DNA of 64,000 nt, taken from NCBI GenBank assembly GCA_013398175.1, contig VZRZ01000225.1:488525-552524 (forward strand), written 5' to 3'. The notes under the pieces were generated by a model that worked only from the letters and a program-made list of their open reading frames with translations, did not search any database and was not told the DNA's origin. A program made the position numbers and the translations under genes. Every line of letters begins with the position of its first letter. Within the stretch, counting starts at the first letter, position 1. Shown in pieces: positions 1-11,466 of this stretch. The stretch comes from Climacteris rufus (taxonomy: Eukaryota; Chordata; Aves; Passeriformes; Climacteridae).

Positions 1-1654
1 CCCCCAGTTTGATCAAAACAGATGTCAGGAATCTCTACTTTTAGAGGAAGAGCTTCTATAAATAAGGTGAGGTCTAAAATGTGTTATCTTTTCTTTCCAA
101 TAACTTTTCCATTTGCATATCAGTAAATTAAAAGCAGTAAAGACTCCTTTGCTTCCCATAGCTCACGGTTGTGCAGACTTTCTTAGTCCTAAAAACAAGT
201 AGCTAACAAAATAAATGGGGATCTCAGTACAAAGTGCTTCAGCTGAGAAAAGTGTTCATTTCTTTGTTGGGAGGAATTGTTGCACCATGCTCTGTGCAGG
301 CTGTTTCTGGCCTCTAGGAGCCACTGTAAGACAGATAAGGCTTTAGAGCAGCAGCCTGAGCACAAGCCTAGCAACAGTGCAGGCACATCCCATTGTTGTG
401 TTTTAATAACAGAGATATTGTGGAGCTTATTGTGTTACCCAGTAAAATCCAATAACGACTGAAAGGGGCAAGTTAACCTCTCTGTATCCAGCAGCTGTTT
501 GTAAAGAAATAATCTGATCACCTTTGTATATAGCTTTCTATCCCAAGTTTTTGTCATTCTTTTTACACTATTCAGTCTGTCTTCATAAAAAGAAACTATC
601 TTTACAGAATATCTCATGTATGATTTGCTCCCAGTGCGGGAGTTTATCTCATTTTTAAACAGATTTTGAAGAACAATCAATGCAAGCAGTATTGCAAAAC
701 TTGTTTTGCTCTCATCATAGAGCATGGATTGATGTCATCCCTAAGAAGCATCCATATGTTCTTGCTGCTATAGTTTCCAATGCTTGCTCAGTTTGTGTGT
801 ATTGCCAGGAAGTAGTACAGGCAGCTGAGAGCAGAGCTTGTCAGAGGACTGACAACGAGCTGTGAACAGAGACATCTCAGACTTGTCTGGCAGCCTGTAG
901 AAGATCTTAGTGGCTATGGGAGCTCTGCCTTTTTACCTTCTATGCAATGCTGCTTTTCTCTTTGACTGTTGTTCTCCTCATCTTCCTCGATAGAAGCTGA
1001 GCTAGACTCCCTCCACACAACTTGTTGATAACACTATCATGTGGACATCAGGATTTCCTCAGATCACTTTTGGCTACAAGACAAACCTGATGATGACTCT
1101 TGCCCATAAAGAGAATAAATCACAATGTGCCTTCATAGCTATGCCTTACATAACCAGCTTTTCATGCCATGCTCTTGGTGCCAATTTGTGTTTTTTCTTT
1201 GAAAGCAATTCCTCCTGTTGGTTTTGTCCAGTGGATATTTTAAAAAAGGCTCCTGTTTGAAATAGGAGTGTAGAAAATTGGTTGACTTGATATAACATTA
1301 AAGAATGAATGTGGAGAGTATTCTGGTCATAGTCTAGTTCAGAACCTTAGCACAAGAAGAGTAAGAACTGTAGTGGTTTAATTTCAGCTTCTATGATTAA
1401 ATTTTATCATTAATTTTATTATGAAGTGCATTAACTCTTCTATTTTACATGTGTAATACAGTTAGCTGAAATCTTAATTTCCTATCTGTTTCTTTTCATA
1501 GATAGGCTTTAAAGACAACTTTGTTTTTTAAAAACCTGTTCTGGTTATTAATTTTCTTCCTTTCTCAAGTAGGTTTAAATAAAATAAAATAAAAGCTTCA
1601 TTTAAAGACACTAGCCTGATTTTCTTTTAAGCAGATTCTTCTTTTCCTCCCCAG
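1..1654 (+). other. EXOSC7 intron sequence (5' of the first visible exon)
   Basis: AT-rich unique sequence with stops in all frames. I looked for the exon that should encode the residues before LLECGGN and did not find it, so this is probably one intron running in from outside the window. Open frames here (up to 96 codons) show no recognisable protein. Confidence 0.7.
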
Positions 1655-1725
1655 TTGCTGGAATGTGGTGGGAACATCTTTGATGCAATCTCTATTGCAG
1701 TGAAGGCAGCTCTCTTTAACACAAG
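1655..1725 (+). CDS. EXOSC7: EXOSC7 coding exon (first one visible)
   Basis: The exon follows a pyrimidine-rich acceptor (tcctccccag) and ends at ACAAG|GTAAAG. It reads LLECGGNIFDAISIAVKAAL then FNT, and leaves two bases (AG) that combine with the next exon to make Arg (phase 2 intron). The sequence is near-identical to vertebrate EXOSC7 around residue 140. Confidence 0.94.
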
Positions 1726-4700
1726 GTAAAGCACAGATCTCATTTCATGTGGGTGGAAGTGGCATGGGAAGTAAAGAGAAATACTTTCTGTGAGCAAAGC
1801 ATTTTTAATGCTTAATTATTTAAATAAGAAATACCCAAGACAGTTTGCATTCAGATACAAGGCAGTCATTTGCATGCAAGTAATGTGAACTAATGTTATT
1901 TTAATTCAGTTTCTGAGAATCAGGTGTCACATTGCATTTTATGCACAATCGTGCTCACAGCATAACTTTTGTCTGTAGCCAGATCCAGAAAAAATAGTCT
2001 TAAGCTTATGGTTTTGTTGCAAGTAGTTGGAGGCCTTGGTGTTGATGCCTTGTGGGTTTGAAATAAGAAGTATTTACTGATATGTGATGCTCCTGAATAA
2101 AAAGCCCTCTGTCAGTGTGACTACTGGTTTGTAACTAGCCCTGATTTCCCACTTTTGATTTTATTTTCATTAAGTGTTAGTCTAGAGTTCTTTTTAGAAC
2201 TAAGAGGAAGAAAGTGGTACTGAGAGATTGTGGGGAGGGGGAAACAATGTGTCTTTAAAAGAACTTTGCCCAATGCATTTTATTTCAAAGAATGGAAAAA
2301 CAAAATCTAATACAATGAATGGTGCAAGTCTGTGTGTTTTTTTAAGTAAGATTCACTAGTATTTTTTGTATTGTTTTTGGCTTCTTTGTCTGTAGGTGAA
2401 AGGGAGTACAGAGTTTTGTGGCACCCTTGAGAAAAAATACCTAGTGAATGGCTTTGCTGAAAAACTTATGTGGCAAAAATAGCTGGAAGAGGTGCAAAAC
2501 TTAGACTCTTACAAGCATAAATGTTTTAGAAGTGGATCTTAAATTGTTGCTCAGCATTAAATTAGAGATCTGCTAAAGTCACTGGTGTAGTTCTGTCTTA
2601 TTTATCTGGGAATTAATGCACAGTATTAGATCTGGAAAAGTATGTGCAAAAAGAAGAGGAAAATATGCTTTTGAAGACAGGCAGTATATCAGGTTATAAA
2701 CACACAAAAAGGGGTAAGGGGAGAATCCATCTGGGACTTGAACTTACATATATTGCTGAGAAATTTCCCATGTTCATCAAGCTCTCAGCAGTAGCTTTTA
2801 ACAGTAGATTGTTTTTATAACATTAAGAAATATTGTCATAAATGTAATGGCTCACAAAGGAGCTGGCAGTACACTAAAGAGAAGAAATGCTTGTGTTTCT
2901 GTGTGTGAGCTGCCAGGATGCCAAAGTCATATAGTTAAAAGAGGTACTACCATGTGAGTTGTTCTGCATATCCAAGGCTCATACTTTATTTATAAGATAA
3001 CTAGGTCTTTTTTCTTACTTTAACTGAATAAAGAGAGAAGATCATGTAAAAAGTACTGAATTAAATAAGTGAATAAAAGAAAATCTGTTGCTCTGGTAAC
3101 ATGGGCAACATGACAGGTGTAATTATTTTAATGTTTCTGCTTTATTTTTATTCTTCTGACAATTTTGTCCTTTCTATAATCTTTAATCTGTGGGCAAACA
3201 TTGAGAGTCTTGTTGAAGTTGGGTATCATATCAAAATGTGGTACACTATGACACAGTGCAGAGCCTGTTGATTTTTTAACTTGTAAAAACCCTCTCTTAC
3301 TGATTTGAGCAGGGAATGCTAGTACATCTCATCTCATACAAGCTCAGAAAGTCACGAGGTGAAATTCAAAGTGAAAACCTGTTGTCCTCATTCACTATTC
3401 CTCTCCCTTTCCCTTGGTAGCTGCTAAGTTTTCTTTGGATTGACACAAGGTTGTTTAAGAATAGCTGCCTGTTCTCCATAAAATATTATTCTCCAAACAA
3501 GGTGTAAGTTTGAAGATTGCTTCAGATTAAGTGTTCTGAACTGTGCTTGACATGTGTCCCTCTTTGACTTTTGCTTGCTTTTCCTACTTTGTTTACAACC
3601 AGGTTTTTGTTCTGAATGTTTTCAGATCTTTCCCAGCCTTGACTGCAGCCTTGGAACAAAGAGCAGGGAGCTCAAGCTGCTGTTTTTCCTTTGAAGCTAC
3701 AAAATGTTAGATATTCAGATAGGCATTTGAAAACTTCAGTTTCAATTTAAAATCTTGCTCTAAGCATTTTTATAATGTCTATGGACACATTTTGTTTTAG
3801 AGCTAAGTAAATCCAAAATCATGACTTAAGGAATTTAGCACAAGACTTAGGGGATTGAAATCCTTTGAATGCCTGACTTGACTCATTCTCTTCCCTTGAG
3901 GCATGGAACAATGACAATATGACTTGTTTTAGGGAGAGCATTTACTCCTGGCAGTTTTGTATTGTTCATAGCATTCTAAAAACTGTATCAAGATCATGTG
4001 CAAAAGATAGCAGGTATCAAAGTTCCTTCTTACCCGTGTCTTCTAGATGTTTAAGGCTGCATTTCTTAATGAGGGAAGTAGATATTGCAAAATATGAAGT
4101 TTAGCTACTGTGTCAGGACATTAGTGGAACGTGCCTGCTTGCAACTGAGGCTGCAGAGACCAGGCAAGTTACAAAAACTAAAGAGTTTTTACACAACAGA
4201 CTTGCATATACTGAGGTTTTTGCTGGACAGGATGGTAGAGACAGAGCTGATGCCTGCTTGCAAGGGTGGGACTGGTTTTGCATTTGTGAAATCTGGATCT
4301 GCACACACAGAAAAAAGCATTGTTTGTTATGTGACTGAGTCTTGCTGTACAGATTTCTGCCCTGATTAGTTGCAGGAATCGAAATAAAAAAACAAAAGTT
4401 GCAAAGTAAACAGGTACAGCTAGTTCTTAAGATAAATCTTCACAAGCTAGGAGAGGAAATGTCCAGTGTTCTGGAAAAGCTTTCTTCTACATTCTCTTTG
4501 TGTAGTCTTTGTGTTCATATACCCCCTTTATATGCAAGTGTGATGCCTGTCTGATCTTTTTGCTTTTGCAATAGTTCTGGTTTACACCCCTCTCATCTGT
4601 TCTTGGCCAAAAAAGGTCCTTGCAGGCATTTTTCAGATATTAATTCTGGCAACTTTTTCTTGCAGACCAAACAGTGCGCTGATTTCAAAGCTATTTTAGA

Positions 4701-7700
4701 CTGGAGTTAAAAATTGCTTCATCTCCACAGATTTTCTCAAAATCATGCTTTGTTTTTTGAACACTGCTCTGGCACCTGCCCTTCTTGACTAGGCTGTTGT
4801 CCAGTGTTGTCCATTGTCCCGTGTAGTTTGATGGTCAATCACCCTGTGACTTTATTCATCAACTTATAATGGAATATTTTGAACTAGAAAATAGGCTCTG
4901 ATGCATTTCTGATCAGCTGGAAAACATTTGGAGTTTCATTTCAGGAAGAAGTGCACATCACAGTTGTTGTGCTTACTCAGAGTCTTAGTTTTGGCTTGGC
5001 TCAGGCCATTGTGCTTGGAGGGACTGTTGTCACTGGAGTAGGGTTAGCTGGTTTGAACTACCTGCCACTAGGACTTTTAGCCACAAATCACTGAAATGCT
5101 CTTCCAAGGAACAATAAAAATTGCTTTTTGTTGGTGGGGGGAAATGTTCGTTAAATCAATCCCTATCTCCTCCACTTTTAAAAGGAGAGATTTGTTACAG
5201 ACAGCATAAAAGAATGTAACCTCCAGAGTCTAATTATAAAACACAGTGCTACTGTAAAAGTACAAATATAAAACCAGATTGTGGTTACTGAAGTTAGCTG
5301 TCTAGGGACATCTTGAAAGACTTTATTTTCAAGTACAAATGTGTGACAGAGAGAGCAGTGTGGGTGAGCTGTGTGTGTTTTAATGGCCACTAATGCAGAG
5401 TCTCTCAGTCAGTACTCCATCCTAGCAGGCACCTGGATAAACGAGGGTGTATAAGATGCTGACATTCTTGGCAGCTTGAGATACCATCTTCTACTAAATT
5501 GTTTTAAATGACTTTATTCATTATGCTAAGAAAGCTGCCTTAAACCATCCTGTAAAACTTCCATTAGATGACTATCATAAATACAATGTATGTAGGACTG
5601 ATAAGGAGCCTGTCTAGCTCATTTGTGAGAGAACTCCTCATTCACAACTGAAAAGAAAGCATTTATTGGATTTCTGCCTGGGTTTTAATCACTGCTCTGT
5701 CCTTATATGTTATGTGTCCCTTGTATGTCTGTCCTTAGAACAGTAGAGTTTCTTGGCAATCTTCTCATCTTGTTAGAGAAAGGATTTAACTAGTGTCATC
5801 TTTTCTCTTTACCCCAAATCTCCTTAGCTGGGGTTATTTTCTCCTGAACAGCTTTACTACTTTTATTTGCTACTGATGGCACAACTCTGCCAAGCAATGC
5901 AACTGATGTGATTCTGACAACTTTACTGTTGTCTGCAAGGTTGAGAGCCACAGTACAAAAGGATTCAATCTCGGTAATTTGTCTCTAATCCACCCAGGCA
6001 GATACACAAGCAATTGTTCAGAAATTTTTTGTGCAAATTTCAAAATAATATCTCCCCCTGTAATAGTGTAAAAAACAACTCAAATTGTAATGGTTTGAAT
6101 TATGTAAATATGATGATGTTATCCTAAATATCTTCCCACTTCCAGTGTTTTCTTCATAGTCTCAGGGAATGAGTTGTTATTACTTTGATCACATTCTGGA
6201 CTGTTTTTCTAAAAATTTCGCCTCATTTAGAAGAAAAAGCAGGAGCTGTGACTGTGTAATAGCTGTACTTGTTACTTGTTCTGGCAGTGATTTTGCACCT
6301 TTTGTTCCCACAGAATACCCAAAGTGCATGTCCTGGAGGATGAAGAAGGCACCAAAGAGATTGAGCTGTCTGATGACCCTTACGATTGTCTTCGACTCAG
6401 CGTAGAGGAGGTACCCTGTATTGTCACACTGAGCAAAGTAAGCCTGGCAATTTTCTGCCTTTCCATATCTAGAGACTACAGTTTCTGTTCATTTCACATG
6501 CCACTTATTTTATCCCTAGAGATAAAGTAAGTGTTACAAAAATGGTCAGTGTCCACTCTGTATATATGTGTTTGTCTTTGGCTTCCTAATTAAGAAGAAC
6601 TTCTATTTAATAAAGGTTTTTTTTGCACCTCTGTCTTGTAGCTTTCAACTTGATGCATTCTTAAAATGCATCTTCTTGCATACATGTTTATTATATCTAC
6701 TCATTGCTCAACATCCAGAGGAGCAGATACTTCAGTATGTTAAAACAAGTGACCATTGTGTTCAGGCACAGAGGTGGTGTGATCTGCCTGGAGTTACACG
6801 CTGAGTATTTGTTGCTGAGGACACAAGTCCATTTTCATGGGTGCAATATACCATTCTTTTCCTTTCAAACAGGTTTTTGTTTTGTATGTATAGCACACAG
6901 CTAACACAGTTCATTTTATGAGTGCTGTGTTTTCCATTGCAAGTGTTAGTGATTTGCTTAGTTACCTGAAAGGTTGCTTGGCATTTCTTTTAAGCAAGTT
7001 GCATAAATAGGAGAGGGGCCATTGCTCACATAGAGGGGAGCAAAGTCCATGCTTGGGAGTGACCGGGAAAGGGGAATATGGAGTTTCATACAGATGAAAG
7101 GATGGTAGAGTGGAAAACTGTGTGAAATAGTGACATGCTTATCTCACCTCTGTTGTGTATGTACACATGATTTGGGATCAGGGGCTGTTTAAATCCTGTG
7201 CTATCAAGTCAGTGTCTGACCACCTCCAAAGGTGACATGATTTTAGGATGGGAGGCTGTAGATAACTGAGAAAGCCACTACTCACAGCTTAACTTCCTAG
7301 TAGAGGAACTTTGAAAACTGCAAGCTAATACATGATTTTGTCACTAACTCACAGATTGGCTATAGGCATGTGGTGGATGCTACCCTTCAGGAAGAGGCCT
7401 GTTCTTTGGCAAGCCTGCTTATTTCTGTGACCAGTAAAGGTGCCATCACTTCTATGAAGAAAGTGGGGAAAGGTAGCTTGGATCCTGAGAGTATTTTTGA
7501 AATGATGGAGGTAAGGAGTTTTGAGCAGTTTACTGTCTTGGATGATGCTGGATGAGCTGGAATGTGGGTGTATGGAAAGCTGCAGTCACAGCTTTTAGAG
7601 CAGAGATCGTGGTGCTTTGATGATCTTTGGTGCACAGGGGATTTTGTAAAGGTCACAGGCAGTTTCTTGAATCAGATTCTAATGTGAGTGGATGCTATCT

Positions 7701-10641
7701 AAAACTTTCGGATGCCTCAAATGTATGGTACTCCCATTTGTTTCAGGCAATTACTTCACAAATGTAAGACAGTAAAGCTTAAATTGATAAACTTTGAGAG
7801 TATTTTTAAAGAACATCTTCCCTCTTTTATTCTTTCTTTTAAAGATTGAAAGAGCAAAACTTCTAACATGGAAAATCCCTATAAAAGTAGAGATGATGTT
7901 TTGAATTGCTAGTGCATGGTGTTCTCTTCTAGCACAATTAATTTGTTTTATGATAAGCTTGCTGTTCCCGTTTTGCTGTGGTTTTTCTTTGCTTCTTTAT
8001 TGAGTTTATAATCTGTGCCTACTTCATAAAAACACTAGTATCTGGTTATTGTCCACATCCATGTAAGAATTCCATTTTAAACCCTTCTTCAGGCTCTTCT
8101 TAAATCTGTTCTTCAGTGTAAATTCTCATGCCCGAGTTTGGCCTTGAGCATGAGACAGAAATGTGTTTTGAACGTGAAAGTCAGAATGAAAATTAAATAC
8201 TTCAAGCTGTCTCTGTTTCCTAGAGACACAGGGCTAATTTCTGCATAGCTCTAGTGAGGAATGTTGAAGTTGGAGCCAATTTTAACAACAGTTGGTCTCA
8301 AGTGGGAATTACATGCTGAGTATATGGCACTTGACTGTGTCAGGATGTCAGTCCAGAGTGTTAAACCCAGTCTGCTTTTTGTTTGCATCCAGAGGTGTCA
8401 CTTATCCCCCTTACCTGGGTAGAGAGGTGTTATCTCTAACCGGCTATCCTAAAGAAACTGAATGTCCTGTGGGTATCTGATTTGTCATCCTTAATGGATT
8501 TTGAGTCTGATGCTAACTAAATTGCATACTGGAGTTTTGGGTCTGGGCCTGTTAAAGAGATTGGTGCTTAAGTCAGATACAGGTTCATGGAGAAGCTGGC
8601 CTCTGTGCAAATTACCTGCACCAAGCTCTGCTCAGAGCCTCCATTTTGATCAGCAGTTTCACTCTACGTTGAGCCCCATGCAGGAAATTAACTTCTGCAT
8701 TTCTATTGTGTAGCCTACCCCCAGAGGCTGTGCTTGGGGTTCTGTAATGCATTTGTAGAGTATCTTCAAATCATCCTACTCTGCTAAGAGCATTAGTGAA
8801 CTTGTCCCTACTTGCTGATGCAAGGAGTAAAAAGCTTAAGCTGATCATTTGTGCCATCTCTTACTTGCTTTGGAAAATGTCTTCCCTCCTGGGTGTTGAG
8901 CAGTTTGAAGGAGTAAGAGATAAAGCTGATGAAAATATACCAAGATGTTTTCTGTAAGGTCAGAGATTATCAGTTTGGTCCTGTCTTAAGCTCAACATCC
9001 TGCTTAGGATATCAAGAAAAACAAAAAGGCCTGGGAATGCCCAGTGGAGGAGCTGCATAACCCATGTTTGACACCTCTGTTCCCTAGCAATTTGGCTGCA
9101 GGTCAGAGGATATTCAGCTTTCCCTGACTGGTAGAGAACAGACATTCTAGGACACATCTCTTAGGAAGGGAACTCCATGGGAGAGTTTTGGGAAGCTACC
9201 AGCATTAAGCTTTTTTTTTACTGAGCTTATGCTCTGATCCCCTGGAGAGGATGCAGGAGCAAGGTGGCAACAGTGGTGGGTCAATACCAAAGCCATGCAC
9301 AGTTCCCATTCACTCTGACCTGGTGTGAGTGTTAGCCTACATTTGAGCAGAAGAAGGTGTATCACCCTCAGGACTCCAGACTGCTGCAGTGATCTCTGTC
9401 CCAGCACAGAGATGTAATAGTTCTTGTTCTTGTGCCCCCCTTTATTTATGTATTAGGCTCATAGTGTCTAGGATTGACAGCTACCCTGCTGCATCAAAGC
9501 TCTTCTCAAATTTCCTTTGGTATCATGGGCCATGTTCTGTCACCTGGCTCTTCAGTTGAAAATGTAGCTGATTTTCAGGTCTGTGCACCCATGGTTCCAG
9601 TAACTGTCACCAACAGGTGAAACAGTTTTGTGTCAGCTGTGTGGCAGGGCTAGGCTTCATTGCATAGCTCAGGAGCCAATAAGCTCATTATTATCTGACT
9701 TTGGCTCTGTAGGGATGGGTGGGCTCTCTTCATCTCTGTTTGGAGTCACTATTCCAGGTCAATTAGAGAGACCCTGGGAAAGCTCTAATGGGCACCACTG
9801 CCTTAAGATCTTTGTTTCACCGTTGCCCAATGTTTCCCTGCCCTGTTGCCTGTTGTGTGAGAAGAGTAGAGGTCAGCGTTGGAGCTAATCCTGGTGGGTT
9901 TTCACTGAAAATTGAGTTTATTTCTGTAAAGAAAACATTCTGTTAACTCCTTTAAGGTCCTTGCACAGTACAGAATTGCACATCATGTGAAGAATCTGCC
10001 CACAGAGTGATTGGGTGATGCAGCCAGTATGCATTTTGGGCTTCTCTGGCCACAGGACAGGGTGTAGGGGTGGTCTAAATTCACTCTGCTGATTCTGAGC
10101 ACATTCAGAAGAGTTTACTGAACTTTCTGTGAGTAGGCTGCTTTCCTGCTCAGGTGTCTCTTTCGTCTGGCAGCTAGAATATTGCTTCATGCTGTGTGTG
10201 CTGGCTAATTTGAATGTGTGCTTGTGCCTGATGTGAGTTTAATTTGTATTCCTGGGTGATCCAGCGGTGCACAGATCTGGTATTAATGATCATGGAATGC
10301 TTCTCTGATGAATGAGAGCACTGCCTTTGTGTGTACATTTTTCCCAAACTTAATCAAGTTAAAATGAAACTTTCACCACTGTTGTTTGTCTAAATTAAAA
10401 GCATAGCTTTGTGATACCAGCTGGTGTATATGAATCATCAAAGGGAAAATATTTGTCAAAAGGAAGTGTTCCATAAGAGTTGTCTTCTGTTAATAAGCAT
10501 ATGTCTCAGATTTGGTTCACTTTCTTTGCTTTGCAGACAGGACAAAGAGTAGGCAAGTCACTGCACATAGCCCTTCAGAAGATTCTGGATGAAGAAGAGA
10601 GTTTGGGGACCTCACGACCAAAAGTTGGATTTCTAGGATGA
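1655..10641 (+). CDS. EXOSC7: EXOSC7 (exosome component 7, Rrp42-like), 3' part: last four coding exons
   Basis: EXOSC7 is one of the six RNase PH-like subunits of the hexameric ring of the eukaryotic RNA exosome, which threads RNA to the catalytic subunits for 3'-5' processing and decay in nucleus and cytoplasm. Four exons join in frame (1655-1725, 6314-6437, 7355-7510, 10537-10641) and give 151 residues plus TGA. They match the C-terminal half of the roughly 291-residue vertebrate protein: motifs LLECGGNIFDAIS, IELSDDPYDC, HVVDATLQEEACSLASLL, GKGSLDPESIFEMME and the C-terminal KVGFLG. All junctions obey AG/GT, with intron phases 2, 0 and 0. The N-terminal exons are not in the window; nothing in 1-1654 encodes the residues expected just upstream. 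In animals the RNase PH fold of this subunit is not itself catalytic (family knowledge). Assignment is from recalled ortholog similarity; no search was run. Confidence 0.95.
1726..6313 (+). other. EXOSC7 intron, 4.6 kb
   Basis: AT-rich intron bounded by GTAAAG and CCCACAG. I see no transposon with recognisable ends, no RNA gene and no further exon. Short open frames have no family resemblance. Confidence 0.75.
6314..6437 (+). CDS. EXOSC7: EXOSC7 coding exon
   Basis: Acceptor cccacag at 6313, donor GTAAGC at 6438. It reads (R)IPKVHVLEDEEGTKEIELSD, then DPYDCLRLSVEEVPCIVTLSK. The length of 124 nt restores the frame after the phase 2 junction and ends on a codon boundary. Confidence 0.95.
7355..7510 (+). 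CDS. EXOSC7: EXOSC7 coding exon
   Basis: Acceptor actcacag, donor GTAAGG. It is exactly 52 codons, beginning IGYRHVVDATLQEEACSLAS and ending GSLDPESIFEMME. Both flanking introns are phase 0. This is the most strongly conserved EXOSC7 exon in the window. Confidence 0.96.
7511..10536 (+). other. EXOSC7 last intron, 3.0 kb
   Basis: Intron bounded by GTAAGG and TTTGCAG. No recognised repeat or RNA gene. The 917-nt intron 6438-7354 upstream is likewise featureless. Confidence 0.75.
10537..10641 (+). CDS. EXOSC7: EXOSC7 last coding exon with stop
   Basis: Acceptor gctttgcag; 34 codons plus TGA at 10639-10641. It begins TGQRVGKSLHIALQKILDEE and ends RPKVGFLG, the conserved EXOSC7 C-terminus. It is too short to stand out as an open frame and was found from the splice sites and similarity. 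Confidence 0.94.
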   Translation, partial: TGQRVGKSLHIALQKILDEEESLGTSRPKVGFLG

Positions 10642-10783
10642 GTTTTTATTAAATGCTCAAAACTGTTTTTAATTGATTGTGCAATCTTGTCAGTTTGTAT
10701 ATGAAGAAAAGGTTATTTTTTTGTTCCAGTGCAGTTGTTCTCCTGCCTAAGAGGCTTTAAAAGTGTTCCTTAGTGTAAATAAA
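10642..10783 (+). other. EXOSC7: EXOSC7 3'UTR with polyadenylation signal
   Basis: A short AT-rich stretch follows the stop codon. A canonical AATAAA lies at 10778-10783, 137 nt downstream, so cleavage is expected within the next 10-30 nt. The end is inferred from the signal only; no transcript data. Confidence 0.7.
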
Positions 10784-11137
10784 GCTACAGTCAAATGCAA
10801 ATAAGCACATCTGAGATGCTTTCCATGCAGGTAGTTTCTGGTACCTAGGAAGTGCACCAGCAGCAATTCATGCAGTTGCCTGGGAAGTGCTTGGGTCTAT
10901 TTTCCAGAGTGACTGGTGTACTTTCCACCTAATTCTGCTTGCATGTGTTTCACTTCTGTAGACCAGTGTTCTAGAATGTATATGGGGTTGTCTTCAGTGC
11001 AGCACAAATGAGAACAGCACTAGGTGGAAATCTTCCTTCAAATTACCTTAGTATTCTTTGAATAAAATGTGGTTAGATTTTACTGTAAATTCAACATGGT
11101 CCCAAGTTTCCAATTCATATTTTAAACCAAGATTTGT

Positions 11138-11466
11138 TTACAACTGCCTCACAAGGAGAAGCAGAGGGGCAGGCACTGATCTCTTCTCTCTGGTGACCAG
11201 TGACAGGACTGGAGACAGTGGTGTGCAGCTGTGTCAGGGGAGGTTTAGGTTGGATATCAGGAAATGGATTTTCACCCAGAGGGTGGCTGGGCACTGGAAC
11301 AGGCTCCCCAGGGAAGTGGTCACAGCACCGGCCTGACAGAGTTCAAGAAGTGTTTGGACAATGCTCTCAGGCACATGGTGGGACTCTTGGGGTGTCCTGT
11401 GCAGGGCCAGGAGTTGGACTTTGGTGATCCTGGTGGGTTCCTTCCAACTCAGGATATTGTGTGATT
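11138..11466 (+). mobile_element. CR1 LINE 3' fragment
   Basis: A 5'-truncated copy of the 3' end of a CR1 non-LTR retrotransposon, the main LINE of birds. Diagnostic CR1 phrases occur in order: acaaggagaagcagag, ctcttctctctggtgaccag, tgacaggac, ggaggtttaggttggatatc, ggaaatggattttcaccc, and the tail cttccaactcaggatattgt. It is diverged, with no coding capacity left. Boundaries are approximate. Confidence 0.85.

Noticed and set aside
1..1654. An earlier EXOSC7 exon before 1655
   Set aside because: I looked for the residues preceding LLECGGN in mammalian EXOSC7 flanked by splice sites and found no match on the plus strand.
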